From JAJECS01 sp965262745 (GTDB lineage: Bacteria > Chloroflexota > UBA11872), in NCBI GenBank assembly GCA_965262745.1, contig OZ253558.1, positions 1,488,001 through 1,552,000 of the forward strand: 64,000 nucleotides of DNA, written 5' to 3'. The notes below the pieces were generated by a model. That model saw only the letters and a list, made by a program, of their open reading frames with translations. It had not been told where the DNA came from and did no database searches. Numbering within the stretch: position 1 is the first letter of the stretch; every line of letters begins with the position of its first letter. Both the position numbers and the translations under genes were made by a program. Positions 35,359 through 44,482 of this stretch are shown here, one piece after another.

Positions 35359-36514
35359 CTAATGATGGTGGCCGTGCCAGCCTCGGGCGACGGCGTTGAT
35401 GACCCTGCCGCCCTTGACGACCTTCACCGGCTGCAGGCGCCGCTCGCCAGTGCGCGTCTCGCCGTGCGCGTCCTCGAAGGTGTGGGCGCCGATCTCCTCG
35501 CGGAAGAGCGCCACGTCCGCGAAGGCGCCGACGGCGAGGGTGCCGATCTGGCCGCGCATGCCCAGGATCTCGGCCGGCGTGACCGTGCAGCGGCGCAGAG
35601 CGTCGGACAGGCTCAGACCCAGGTGCAGGAACTTGCTGAGGGTCGTGGCCAGATCGTAGACCGGACCGTTGACGTTGTAGGCGTGCAGATCGCTGCTGAT
35701 CGTGTCGGGAACCAGGTCCTGCGCCAGCGCCGACTCCGCCACGCTCCACGAGAAGCTGCCCTGACCGTGCCCGACGTCGAGGTGGACGCCGCGGTTCACG
35801 GCCGCACGGACCGACGCGCGCACGCGGCCGTCGTCGTCGATGATGCCTTCATCCAGGCCGTGATAGCAGTGGGTCAGCAAGTCGCCGTCCTTCATCTCGC
35901 TCAGGATGTCGTCCAGCGTGCACACGGGCGCGTTGGGGTGGATCATGATGGGCAAGCCCCACGGCATCCGCCGCCTCGCGGGCACGGTGCAGCGCGGGTA
36001 GGGCGTTGTTCCCGGCAAGGTTCTCGCTCAGGCGGGCCTTGACGCCGACGATCACGTCGCGGTGGCGCTCGCAGACCTCGATGGCCTTTTTCGGGTCGAT
36101 GAGCCGCAGGTCTTCCAGCTCGCCGACGACCGGCGAAATCATGCCCGTCGACGAGATGTTGAGACAGGCCTTGATGCGCGTTTCCGAGACCTCAATCACG
36201 TAGCGTCTGAGGCCCTCGAAGGTGTCGGCGCCGGCCGACCCGGCGTCAATAGCCGTGGTGACGCCGCTGGGCAAGACGTAAGTGTCGGCATCGACGCCGT
36301 AGTGGCTCACGCCGTCGTAGACGTGCACATGGACATCGACAAGTCCGGGCGTGACCAGCAGTCCCTTGGCGTCGATGATCTGGCTGGCCTGGGCGGCGTC
36401 GATGTGCTCGGCGACCGCGCGCACGTGGCCGCCCGCGATCGCCACGTCGCGCGGGGCCTCAAGACCCTGCGCGGGGTCGACGACGGTTCCGCCGGATATC
36501 AGGAGGTCGTACAC
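35359..36514 (-). pseudogene. Amidohydrolase/deacetylase-family metallohydrolase, frameshifted
   Basis: Two overlapping frames make one protein of about 384 residues. From GTG 36514 (site GGAGGG) the first frame runs to EAADAVGL; the second continues PIMIHPNAPVCTLDD. One extra base in the G run (GGGG on the minus strand, 35957-35960) explains the break. Both halves keep key residues: HVHV, the lysine in GVKARLSEN that is carboxylated in this family, HPN, LTHCYHG and SSDLHAYN. The family includes dihydroorotase-like and N-acyl amino acid or sugar deacetylases. It may be intact if the extra G is a sequence error. Confidence 0.82.
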
Positions 36515-36625
36515 CGCAAGGCCCTCCCCTAGCGAGAGGCGTCATGATAGCGGCCCGGCGCGGGCGGCCGTTTGCCAGCTCGCCGTGTACCCTCCGAATC
36601 GTGTCATTGCCAGGAAGGAATGCTC

Positions 36626-37006
36626 ATGGCGATCCAGCGCATCAACCCAGCCAGCATGGGCGAGCCCATCGCCCCTTACACGCTCGTGGTCCGCAAGGAC
36701 AACGTGGTGACAACCGCCGGCATGCTGGGCCTCGGGCCCGACGGCAAGCTGGTGGGCGACGACATCACCTCGCAAACGCGGCAGACGCTCGACAACATCA
36801 CGACGGCGCTGGAGGCCGCCGGAGCGTCGCTGGATGACGTGGTCAAGGTGACGGTATTCATCACCGATATCGCCAATTTCTCCGAAATGAACGCCGTCTA
36901 TACCCAAGTCTTCGGCGACACCAAGCCGGCGCGGTCAACCGTGGGCGTGGAGCTGATGCTCCCAGGAGCGCTCGTCGAAATCGAGGCGACGGCGGTGCTC
37001 GGCTAG
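36626..37006 (+). CDS. RidA/YjgF-family protein
   Basis: From ATG 36626 (AGGAAGG upstream) the protein has 126 residues, the normal RidA length. It has the motifs TAGMLGLGPDGKL, QTRQTLDNITTALEAAGASLDDVVKVTVFITD, and the active-site arginine in KPARSTVGVE with the Glu of VEIEATAVL. RidA-type enzymes hydrolyse reactive enamines/imines to keto acids and ammonia. It diverges from the frameshifted amidohydrolase, which could supply amino-acid products. Confidence 0.92.
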   Translation: MAIQRINPASMGEPIAPYTLVVRKDNVVTTAGMLGLGPDGKLVGDDITSQTRQTLDNITTALEAAGASLDDVVKVTVFITDIANFSEMNAVYTQVFGDTKPARSTVGVELMLPGALVEIEATAVLG

Positions 37007-37016
37007 GGACGCCGGG

Positions 37017-37703
37017 TCAGCCGCCGCGCCGTGTGAGCCGCTCGGAAACGCGTGCGGCAGGTCCGGCAATGACCGGGGCAAGCCGACGGCGGAAGCGGAG
37101 CGCGAGGAGAACGACCACGAGCCCGCCGACGCCAGCCGCCGCAATGACCGCCGGCGTCGGGTCGGAGAGCACGGTGGCCACCAGTTGCTCCACGGTCTCG
37201 CCGAAGGCCCACCCGATTCCCATGTAGAGCAGGGTCCAGAGCGTGATCCCGGCAGCCGCCGCGGGGACGAAGCGGCGAAAGTCGCCCCGGGCAACACCGG
37301 CCACGACGGGGATGATGATGCGAATGGCCGGCACGACGCGGCCGATCACGACCACCGGGACGGCGCGCCGCGCGAACCAGCGCTCCAGGCGCTTGAGGTG
37401 CGACGGGCGAATCCGCAGAATCCGACCGTAGCGGTCGAGCAGCGGCCGCCCGACGCCGCGCGCGATCCAGTACTGGACGCTCACGCCGACGGTAGCGGAC
37501 GCCACCACCGTGCCCATCACGGCCCAGGGGTTGGCCTCGCCACGATAGATCTGAAACCCCATCGTGACGACGACAATTTCGGCGGAAATCGGCAGTGGCA
37601 GGCCGACCGCCTCGAAGCCAACGGCCAGGGCGAGCACGAGGTATTGGTGCTCTTCGAGCAAGGCCAGAAGCAGCTGCCCCTGGTCGGCTACCCACTCGGC
37701 CAT
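37017..37703 (-). CDS. DedA-family membrane protein
   Basis: The 228-residue protein (ATG 37703; GTG 37709 is possible) has the DedA/VTT domain. It contains FEAVGLPLPISAEIVVV near the N-terminus, and the conserved arginines in FARRAVPVVVIGRVVPAIRIIIPVVAGVARGDFRRF. Five or so hydrophobic segments follow. The family includes lipid flippases and transporters that act on undecaprenyl phosphate or phosphatidylethanolamine. It is convergent with RidA. Confidence 0.92.
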   Translation of the reverse strand: MAEWVADQGQLLLALLEEHQYLVLALAVGFEAVGLPLPISAEIVVVTMGFQIYRGEANPWAVMGTVVASATVGVSVQYWIARGVGRPLLDRYGRILRIRPSHLKRLERWFARRAVPVVVIGRVVPAIRIIIPVVAGVARGDFRRFVPAAAAGITLWTLLYMGIGWAFGETVEQLVATVLSDPTPAVIAAAGVGGLVVVLLALRFRRRLAPVIAGPAARVSERLTRRGG

Positions 37704-37869
37704 CGACACCGCACGCTTGCTGGTCCCGCGGTCAACGGTAGCAACGACGGGCTCCGCGGTCCGTGGCGTTCCTTGGTAAAGGCGGCCACGTTGACGCTGT
37801 GTCTGCTACTGGCCGACAATCGCGACTCAGAGTGCTCCCACACCGACCCGCTACGGGACGGAGGTTGCG

Positions 37870-38952
37870 ATGGACGTTGGACTGTTCGCAATGCCCTTGC
37901 ATCCCCCGGGGTCCAATATCACCCAAACGCTGGACGACGATCTCGACATGCTCATCACGCTGGAGCAGATGGGGTATAGCGAGGCCTGGATCGGGGAGCA
38001 CTTCACGACCCAGTGGGAGAACATCCCCGCGCCCGATCTTTTCATCGCACACGCGCTGGCGAAAACGGAGCGCATGAAGTTCGGGACGGGCGTGACCTGC
38101 ATGCCCAACCACAACCCGTTCATGATCGCCCACCGGATTGCCCAGCTCGACCACATGGCCAAGGGCCGCTTCATGTGGGGTGTGGGCTCCGGCGGCTTTC
38201 CCGGCGACTTCGAGGTGTTTGGCTTCGATCCGAAAACGGGCGACCACCGGACCATGACCCGCGAGGCCATCGAAACCGTGCTGCAGCTCTGGGACGATCC
38301 AAAGCCGGGCCGCTACAAGTCGAAGTACTGGGATTTCAACGTGCCCGAGCCGGACGACCTGATCGGATTGCGGGTTCATCTGAAGCCCTATCAGCAGCCG
38401 CATCCGCCGATCGGGGTCGCCGGCGTGTCGGAAAACTCCGGCACGCTGACGCTTGCCGGCGCTCGCGGGTGGATCCCGATGAGCATCAACCTGGTGCCGA
38501 CGCGCGTCATCAAGACGCATTGGGATTCCGTGGAGGAAGGCGCGCTGGCAGCCGGCCGGCAGCCCGACCGGTCGCTATGGCGCATCGCGCGCGAGGTCTA
38601 CGTGGCCGAAACCACGGAAAAAGCGCGCAAGGAGGCCCTGGAAGGCACGCTGGCCCGCGACTTCCGCGACTACTTCCTGCACGTGATGCCGAAGGTGCGC
38701 ATGCTAGATTCGATGAAGATCGACCCCGACATGCCGGACTCCGACGTGACGGTCGAGTATCTGGTCGACAACGTCTTCATCGTGGGGAGTCCCGACGATG
38801 TCACGGCGAAGCTGCAGCAGCTGCGCGACGACGTGGGCGGCTTCGGCGTGCTGCTGGCCATGGCGCACGAGTGGAAGCCGCGCGAGCAGTGGGTGCAGTC
38901 GATGTCTCTGCTCGTGAACGAGGTGATGCCCCGGCTGAACGGGGCGGCGTAG
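37870..38952 (+). CDS. LLM-class flavin-dependent oxidoreductase
   Basis: The 360-residue protein starts at ATG with GGAGG 6 bases before. It is a bacterial luciferase-like TIM barrel. Family features are the N-terminus MDVGLFAMPLHPP, EAWIGEHFTTQWENIPAPDLF, FGTGVTCMPNHNP, and GRFMWGVGSGGFPGDFEVFG. It most resembles limonene/alkanal monooxygenase-like members using FMNH2 and O2. The substrate is unknown. An intrinsic terminator overlaps its stop codon. Confidence 0.9.
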   Translation: MDVGLFAMPLHPPGSNITQTLDDDLDMLITLEQMGYSEAWIGEHFTTQWENIPAPDLFIAHALAKTERMKFGTGVTCMPNHNPFMIAHRIAQLDHMAKGRFMWGVGSGGFPGDFEVFGFDPKTGDHRTMTREAIETVLQLWDDPKPGRYKSKYWDFNVPEPDDLIGLRVHLKPYQQPHPPIGVAGVSENSGTLTLAGARGWIPMSINLVPTRVIKTHWDSVEEGALAAGRQPDRSLWRIAREVYVAETTEKARKEALEGTLARDFRDYFLHVMPKVRMLDSMKIDPDMPDSDVTVEYLVDNVFIVGSPDDVTAKLQQLRDDVGGFGVLLAMAHEWKPREQWVQSMSLLVNEVMPRLNGAA

Positions 38953-38983
38953 CGCCGACCGGGTGCTCGGCGCTTAAGTTTTT
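38951..38983 (+). terminator. Intrinsic terminator of the LLM gene
   Basis: A perfect 8-bp stem AGCGCCGA (38951-38958) / TCGGCGCT (38967-38974) with loop CCGGGTGC is followed by TAAGTTTTT (T run 38979-38983). It begins inside the LLM stop codon and overlaps the stop of the convergent DUF5131 gene. No T run exists in the opposite direction. Confidence 0.8.
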
Positions 38984-39696
38984 GCTGCCGCCACGGGAAA
39001 TTCATCCCACGTGCGGCCGTCGAGCGTGCGGCCGGTCCGGTGTTTGCGAACGCCACCCCATTGCTTGAAGAAGAACGGGACGGACGCGGCCACGCACTGG
39101 TCGCGAATCGCGCGCGCCCACTGCACCTCCATAGGCCGAGCGCCGGGTCCGCTTTCGCCGCCCACGATGACCCAGTCGATCTCGTCCAAGTCCAGCATCC
39201 CGACTGGCCCAATGAGCGGCTCGACCGACAAGAACCGCACAGCGGCCGGCACACCTCGCAGGTAGTCCGCGCGCCAGGCGTATTCCCGGGATTCGACCGA
39301 TACGCCCAGCCATACGTTTGGCGGCCACTGGAGATCTCCAGCAATCTTGGGCAACCGCCGAGCACGCTTCGTCAGAATCTGGAATTCGTGCCAGTGGGCA
39401 GCCGCCATGGTGTCGAAGACTTCCCGCACGAAAGACTCCGGCACCGCATCGTGGAACAGATCGCTCATGCTGTTGACGAATATCCGACGCGGCTGCCGCC
39501 ATTTCAGTGGCTCGGACACCTTGTCCCAATGCAGCGTTAGGTCAAATCCGTTCGTGTATCGAGGATTCCCCATCGCATGCAGCCGCTTCGCCATCCGCTC
39601 GGCGTAGCAGTGATCGCACCCTGGGCTCATCCGGGTGCATCCCGTCACGGGGTTCCAGGTCGCGTCGGTCCACTCAATGCGGCTCGTGCTACTCAT
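38974..39696 (-). CDS. DUF5131 (phage Gp37/Gp68-like) protein
   Basis: From ATG 39696 the protein has 240 residues beginning SSTSRIEWTDATWNPVTGC, the standard family opening. Cysteines C20, C27 and C30 (GCTRMSPGCDHCYAE) form a radical-SAM-like cluster motif. FVNSMSDLFHDAVP, ILTKRARRL, VWLGVSVE and WVIVGGESGPGARPM follow as in phage and bacterial relatives. The role is not established; members occur on phages and mobile elements, often with a TcmP partner. The frame continues upstream, but that part reads better as a separate small gene whose stop overlaps this ATG. Confidence 0.88.
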   Translation of the reverse strand: MSSTSRIEWTDATWNPVTGCTRMSPGCDHCYAERMAKRLHAMGNPRYTNGFDLTLHWDKVSEPLKWRQPRRIFVNSMSDLFHDAVPESFVREVFDTMAAAHWHEFQILTKRARRLPKIAGDLQWPPNVWLGVSVESREYAWRADYLRGVPAAVRFLSVEPLIGPVGMLDLDEIDWVIVGGESGPGARPMEVQWARAIRDQCVAASVPFFFKQWGGVRKHRTGRTLDGRTWDEFPVAAAKT

Positions 39697-39894
39697 CGGG
39701 ATTCGGTTGTGGCATCCCCGGAAACTCGTGCTGCCCCACATGCACCTTCGCAAACGCCTGCCGCATGATTCGGGGAGCAGCGTCATGGTCGCTAGCTTCC
39801 GCAGCGTGTGCAGTCCGTAGACCGCGACCGGCAGGCCATCGCTTCTGGCCTCATAGAGATGGGAGAACTCGTCCACGCGCATCGCCACAAAACG
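39689..39894 (-). pseudogene. Small ORF upstream of DUF5131, broken at a C run
   Basis: From GTG 39894 the frame reads VAMRVDEFSHLYEARSDG to about LATMTLLP with high GC at third positions, then loses coding character. The alternative frame from about 39770 reads IMRQAFAKVHVGQHEF and ends PQPNPDE with a stop overlapping the DUF5131 ATG (ATGAGTAG). One missing C in the CCCC run (39772-39775) would join both into a protein of about 70 residues. No family recognised. It would be translationally coupled to DUF5131. Confidence 0.5.
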
Positions 39895-39953
39895 TTCGTC
39901 TTTTGTATGGTATCACTACGGTGAGCAAGCTCCGCCAAACCGTCATTGTCGGG

Positions 39954-41039
39954 CTACTCGCCGATGACGTGCACGGCCTCAGGCGGGATGTGAATGCTCC
40001 AATCGCGGCGGGCGGGGACATTCAGAACCTGGTAGGGATGCGCCGGGACGTCGATTTCGAGGTTTGGCGCGGGCGCTGCGGCGGCGTCCACCCGCGCGAC
40101 CAGCGTGTGCGAGAACCCGAAGGCGGCCTCGTCGATGATCGTGACCCGGAACCGATTTTCGCGATCCGTCGAGGCCCGATCGGGACGTTCGAGGATGATC
40201 TGCTCCGCGCGAATAGCGAGCTGGACGTGGTCGGTTGCGGGGCGAGATTCCGCCTGCGCGGCGACCATGCCAAACGCGGTCGCGACGTGGACATGGTCGC
40301 GGTCGCCGCCCACGACCCGCCCCGGCACGATGTTCTGGACACCGAGCAGCACGGCGGCGCGCGCCGTCGCGGGGCGGTGAAAAACCTCGTCCCGAGGCCC
40401 CGCCTGCAGCACACGTCCGCTATCGATCACCGCCAGCCGGTCGCCCACGTTGTAGGCCTCGGTGAGGTCGTGGGTAACCATGACCACGCTAAGGTCCAGG
40501 CGTTGCGCGAGCTGCCGGAGCTCACGGCGGAGGGTCCGGCGAATGCTCGAGTCGACGGCGGCAAACGGCTCATCGAGAAGCAGCACCCGCGGCTGACGCA
40601 CGAGCGCGCGGGCGAGGGCCACGCGCTGGGCCTGACCGCCGGAGATGCGCGCGGGTCGGCGGTCCAGCAGGTCTTGGAGGCCGAACATGCCCGCGATTTC
40701 CTCGACCCGCGCGCGGCGCTCGGCGCGGCTCAAATGGCCAATGCCATAGGCAATGTTCTGCGCGACGGTCAGATGCGGGAATAGCGCATAGCTCTGCACC
40801 AGATAGCCCAGATTGCGCCGCTGCGGCGGCACGTTGATGCCGGACGCGCTGTCGAATACGACCTGGTCGTGCAACTCGATCCGGCCTTCGCGGGGCGTGA
40901 GAAGTCCGGCGATGGCCTCGAGCGTCAACGTCTTGCCGGCACCGGAGTGCCCGTAGAGCACCGTGATCTCGCGGTCTACCACAAGATCGACCATGAGATC
41001 GAAGCTTCCGACCGTTGTCCTGATATCCGCCCGAATCAC
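39954..41039 (-). CDS. modC: Molybdate ABC transporter ATP-binding protein
   Basis: The 361-residue ATPase has Walker A GHSGAGKT, Q-loop YLVQSYALFPHLTV, signature ISGGQAQR (Ile replacing Leu), Walker B VLLLDEPFAAVD and switch His in VTHDL. A C-terminal regulatory part (about 230-361) replaces the usual two MOP repeats with a TOBE-like domain that is hard to recognise. Position next to ModB and ModA assigns molybdate (or tungstate). ATGA overlap with modB. Confidence 0.88.
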   Translation of the reverse strand: MIRADIRTTVGSFDLMVDLVVDREITVLYGHSGAGKTLTLEAIAGLLTPREGRIELHDQVVFDSASGINVPPQRRNLGYLVQSYALFPHLTVAQNIAYGIGHLSRAERRARVEEIAGMFGLQDLLDRRPARISGGQAQRVALARALVRQPRVLLLDEPFAAVDSSIRRTLRRELRQLAQRLDLSVVMVTHDLTEAYNVGDRLAVIDSGRVLQAGPRDEVFHRPATARAAVLLGVQNIVPGRVVGGDRDHVHVATAFGMVAAQAESRPATDHVQLAIRAEQIILERPDRASTDRENRFRVTIIDEAAFGFSHTLVARVDAAAAPAPNLEIDVPAHPYQVLNVPARRDWSIHIPPEAVHVIGE

Positions 41040-41842
41040 AAGACGCGCCCCCCGAGCCGCGCCAGGGCCTTGAAGGCCAGCAGCCCCGCGAATGCCAGGA
41101 CGATCAGGACGATGGCGATGGCCAGCGCGGCGTCGATGTCGGTCTCAATGGCTTCGAGGATGGCCAGCGGCATCGTCTGGGTGCGGCCGAAGACGTTGCC
41201 GGCAAACATGATCGTGGCGCCAAACTCGCCCAGGGCGCGCGCCCAGCACATGACGGCGCCGCCGATCAGCGACGGCATCGCCAGGGGGACCGTCACGCGC
41301 CGGAAGGTGTGCCACCCGCCGGCGCCAAGAGTGGCGGAGACGGCTTCGAGCCGGCGATCGACGCCTTCGAAGCCTGCGCGCGCGGCCCGAATGTAGAAGG
41401 GTACGGCGACAAAGACCTGCGCCAGGACCACGGCGCCGGTCGTAAACGCCACGTCGATGCCGGCGGCGTCCAACGGGCCGCCGATGACGCCGTGACGTCC
41501 GAGCGCCACGAGCAGCGCCAGCCCGCCGACGACCGGTGGAAGCACCACCGGCAGGTCGATCAGCGTGTCGACGATGGTTCGCCCGGGGAACGCATATCTC
41601 GCCAGCAGATAGGCGGCCGGTGTTCCCAGGGCCACGGCGACGAGGACGGCGATGCCCGAGGTCGCCAGCGATAGCCAAAGCGCGGTGGTGGCGACCGGGC
41701 TGCGCAGCGCGGCGAGCACGTCGCCCTCGATAAACCCGCGCGCGATCAGGGCCCCAACCGGGATGCCGATGAAGGCGACGAGGATCGCAGCGGATGCCGC
41801 GATGGCAAGCCGGCCCCACGTGAGTGATTGCGCGCGCCGCAT
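41036..41842 (-). CDS. modB: Molybdate ABC transporter permease
   Basis: From ATG 41842 the permease has 268 residues with five to six hydrophobic helices. The family block DLPVVLPPVVGGLALLVALGRHGVIG is characteristic of ModB/CysT. The docking loop is LEAVSATLGAGGWHTFRRVTVPLAMPSL, followed by RALGEFGATIMFAGN, a molybdate/sulfate permease signature. Its start lies 22 bases after the modA stop. Confidence 0.93.
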   Translation of the reverse strand: MRRAQSLTWGRLAIAASAAILVAFIGIPVGALIARGFIEGDVLAALRSPVATTALWLSLATSGIAVLVAVALGTPAAYLLARYAFPGRTIVDTLIDLPVVLPPVVGGLALLVALGRHGVIGGPLDAAGIDVAFTTGAVVLAQVFVAVPFYIRAARAGFEGVDRRLEAVSATLGAGGWHTFRRVTVPLAMPSLIGGAVMCWARALGEFGATIMFAGNVFGRTQTMPLAILEAIETDIDAALAIAIVLIVLAFAGLLAFKALARLGGRVL

Positions 41843-41864
41843 GGGCAAATGTCCTAGAACGGCC

Positions 41865-42719
41865 TCACCCGGCCGGCTGAAAGCCATGCGCTGCAAGGAT
41901 GCGTTGGCCGTCCGAGGAGCGCACGAAGTCAGCGAAGGCCATGGCAGCTTCACGCTCGGCTGCCCGGGTTGTCACCGCGATGGGGTACGGCGCCGCGATC
42001 GTCGCCTCCGGCGGCAGCAGGATCTCGACCAGCGCGCCATCGGAAGCCAGGACATCGGTGCGATAGACGAACCCGGCATCAACCACGTCCAACTCCAACT
42101 TGGCCGCCACCAGGCGGACGCTTGTCTCGAATGAGACCACATTGTCGAGGACCGCTTGCGGAAACTCCCCGTGGCCAGCCGCCGCCGCATATCGCTCGAG
42201 CGCCGCGCGGGCATACCGCCCAGCCGGAACGTCGGCGACCCCCATGACGAGCCGCACATCCGCCGCCGCCAGATCGGCGAGGCGGGCGATTCCGCGCGGA
42301 TTGCTCACGGGCACGGCGAGCACCAGCGCATTTTCGGCAAATACTCGTGGCGAGGTCGTCAGCAGTCCGGCGGCCGCCAGCTCGCTGGCGTGGACCTCGT
42401 CCGCCGAGGCGAAGACATCGGCCGGCGCTCCGCGCTCGATCTGCGCCCGAAGAACCTGCGAGCCCGCGAAGTTCAGCACGACGCGCGTGTCGGCGCGGGT
42501 CTCCTCAAACGCTCGGGCGATTTCGGCAAATGCGCCCCGTAGCGACGCCGCGGCATAGACGGTGAGCTCGCCGTCGTCGGCAGCGGCGCAGGCGCCGCTC
42601 AGCAGCACCGCAACCAGGGCGGCCACGGCCGCGGTGCGACATGCCCCCAGAAACGCCCACCAGCGGCGGCAGCGAGTCGTCAGGCTCGCTTGTGCCTGCC
42701 GAATCATGGACGCGGCCAT
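41865..42719 (-). CDS. modA: Molybdate-binding periplasmic protein
   Basis: I choose ATG 42719 (GGAG about 8 bases before), giving 284 residues; ATG 42707 is possible. A signal peptide with hydrophobic core TAAVAALVAVLLSGACAAA is present. The mature part opens ELTVYAAASLRGAFAEIARAFE and has LNFAGSQVLRAQIERGAPADVFASAD, the oxyanion-binding serines of ModA. YPIAVTTRAAEREAAMAFADFV near the end also fits. It delivers molybdate to ModBC. No molybdenum-cofactor riboswitch or ModE site could be recognised upstream. Confidence 0.93.
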   Translation of the reverse strand: MAASMIRQAQASLTTRCRRWWAFLGACRTAAVAALVAVLLSGACAAADDGELTVYAAASLRGAFAEIARAFEETRADTRVVLNFAGSQVLRAQIERGAPADVFASADEVHASELAAAGLLTTSPRVFAENALVLAVPVSNPRGIARLADLAAADVRLVMGVADVPAGRYARAALERYAAAAGHGEFPQAVLDNVVSFETSVRLVAAKLELDVVDAGFVYRTDVLASDGALVEILLPPEATIAAPYPIAVTTRAAEREAAMAFADFVRSSDGQRILAAHGFQPAG

Positions 42720-42798
42720 ACCTAGGGCTCCGGTGGTCACGCTACGATGCCACGGAGGCGATTGCGGCAACCGGCTTGAGCGCGTGCAGGAAACCCAA

Positions 42799-42825
42799 CA
42801 CTACGATGTCGCTGTGATCGGAACC
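42799..42825 (+). other. Short sequence echo of the sthA 5' coding region
   Basis: CACTACGATGTCGCTGTGATCGGAACC matches 21 of 27 bases of the sthA codons at 43031-43057 and reads HYDVAVIGT in the plus direction, against HYDIVVIGT in SthA. It lies 232 bases upstream in the otherwise non-coding modA-sthA gap (266 bases). It may be a decayed duplication; the match is short. Confidence 0.35.
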
Positions 42826-42985
42826 CTATCAGCAGGCCAGCCAACCGCCGTGCCGCCGGGAAGTATCGATCCCCGGGACGGATCGGCGGAGACGATCCAG
42901 CGCGCTCCCACGCTGACTTCCCAACAGACTCGCCAGTCTTGGGCGATCTTGCCGTTGAACCGCATCCGTATGAGGAGCGCACCTG

Positions 42986-44410
42986 ATGCTTAGCGGCCAC
43001 GACCCCGGCAGCAATGCAAATGACCAGCCCCACTACGACATTGTTGTCATCGGCACCGGGCCAGCGGGACGGCGCGCGGCGATTCAGGTGGCCAAAGGCG
43101 GCAAGCGCGTGGCGGCCGTCGACCGCCAGCGCTACATCGGCGGCCAGGCAGTTCATCGCGGCACCATTCCGTCCAAGACCCTGCGGGAGGCCGTGATCCA
43201 CGTGACCGGAATTGGCCAGCGTTCGTTCTACGGCGAGTCCTACCGCGTGATGGCCGACGTCACGATGCACGACCTGCTGGTGCGCACGGCACAGGTCGTT
43301 CAGGCCGAGGTGGACGTGGTCCGCGATGGCTTCTTGCGCAACGATGTGGATCTGCTCAACGGCATTGCACATTTCGTTGACCCGCACACGATTGCGATCC
43401 ATACGGAGAGCTCCATCATCGAGGTCCGCGCCGAGAAGATCATCCTGGCCACGGGGTCGAATCCCGCCCGGCCGGCCCATATCCCGTTCGACCAGAAGCG
43501 CGTCGTCGACAGCGACGGGATCCTGGACCTGCTGGCGATTCCCAAGTCGTTGACCATCGTTGGCGGCGGCATCATCGGCACGGAGTACGCCAGCATCTTC
43601 GCCACGCTTGGCGTCGCCGTCACGCTGATCGACGGACGCAAAGACCTGCTCGAGATGGTGGACGAGGAGATCGGCGAAGCACTCAAGTACCGCATGCGCG
43701 AGGACGGCATCACCATGCGCCTGGGGCACAAGGTGGACACGGTGGAGTTCGACAATCGCGGCCGTCCGGTGACGGTGCTCGAAACCGGCGCCCGAACCGT
43801 CAGCGACGTGGTGATGTACTCCATCGGGCGTCGGGGCGCCACCGGCTTGCTGAACCTGGACGCCGCCGGGCTGACCGCCGACGACCGCGGCCGGGTGAAG
43901 GTCAACAAGTTCTTTCAGACGGAGCTTGAGCACGTTTATGCCGTGGGCGACGTGATCGGGCAGCCCGCGCTGGCCTCCACCTCGGCGGAGCAGGGACGGC
44001 TGGCCGCCCGCCACGCCCTGGGCATGGACTGCCCCAACATCGACGACGAGCTGCCCATCGGTATCTTCACGATTCCCGAGATCGCGCTGATCGGTAAGAC
44101 TGAGGAGCAGCTCACCAGCGAGGGTGCCGCCTACGAAAGCGGCGTGGCGCGCTACAAGGAGATTGCCCGCGGCGCGATCATCGGCGACGACTTCGGGATT
44201 CTGAAGCTGCTGTTTGATCCGGATACCCGCAAGGTGTTGGGGGTCCACATCTTTGGCAACCAGGCCAGCGAGTTGCTGCACATCGGCCAGGCCGTGATGC
44301 AACTCGGCGGCACCATCGACTACTTTGTGGAGACGATCTTCAACTACCCCACGTTCGCCGAGGCATACAAGGTCGCCGGCCTGAACGGCGTGAACAAGCT
44401 CCTGCGCTAG
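42986..44410 (+). CDS. sthA: Soluble NAD(P) transhydrogenase-like flavoprotein (SthA type)
   Basis: The 474-residue protein of the dihydrolipoamide-dehydrogenase fold has FAD motif IVVIGTGPAGRRAA (18-31), NAD(P) motif TIVGGGIIGTEYASI and the second FAD motif VYAVGDVIG. The redox-active CxxxxC pair is absent: the loop reads GGQAVHRGTIPSKTLREAV, as in SthA where GTIPSK without the disulfide is typical. It would transfer hydride between NADPH and NAD+. Start is ATG with GAGGAG upstream. It diverges from modABC. Confidence 0.9.
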   Translation: MLSGHDPGSNANDQPHYDIVVIGTGPAGRRAAIQVAKGGKRVAAVDRQRYIGGQAVHRGTIPSKTLREAVIHVTGIGQRSFYGESYRVMADVTMHDLLVRTAQVVQAEVDVVRDGFLRNDVDLLNGIAHFVDPHTIAIHTESSIIEVRAEKIILATGSNPARPAHIPFDQKRVVDSDGILDLLAIPKSLTIVGGGIIGTEYASIFATLGVAVTLIDGRKDLLEMVDEEIGEALKYRMREDGITMRLGHKVDTVEFDNRGRPVTVLETGARTVSDVVMYSIGRRGATGLLNLDAAGLTADDRGRVKVNKFFQTELEHVYAVGDVIGQPALASTSAEQGRLAARHALGMDCPNIDDELPIGIFTIPEIALIGKTEEQLTSEGAAYESGVARYKEIARGAIIGDDFGILKLLFDPDTRKVLGVHIFGNQASELLHIGQAVMQLGGTIDYFVETIFNYPTFAEAYKVAGLNGVNKLLR

Positions 44411-44482
44411 CACAAGGCCCGCGTCCGGGCAGCTTCCAGTGGCACTATGGGCTGCCGAACCTTGCTGTTGAGGTCATCCTGC

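Noticed and set aside
42720..42985. Possible molybdenum-cofactor riboswitch upstream of modA
   Set aside because: The conserved paired elements of the Moco RNA could not be found by eye; a covariance-model search would be needed to claim it.
42562..42993. Plus-strand 143-codon open frame over modA start and the modA-sthA gap
   Set aside because: Most of it is antisense to modA and shows no domain; only the short HYDVAVIGT echo is noted.
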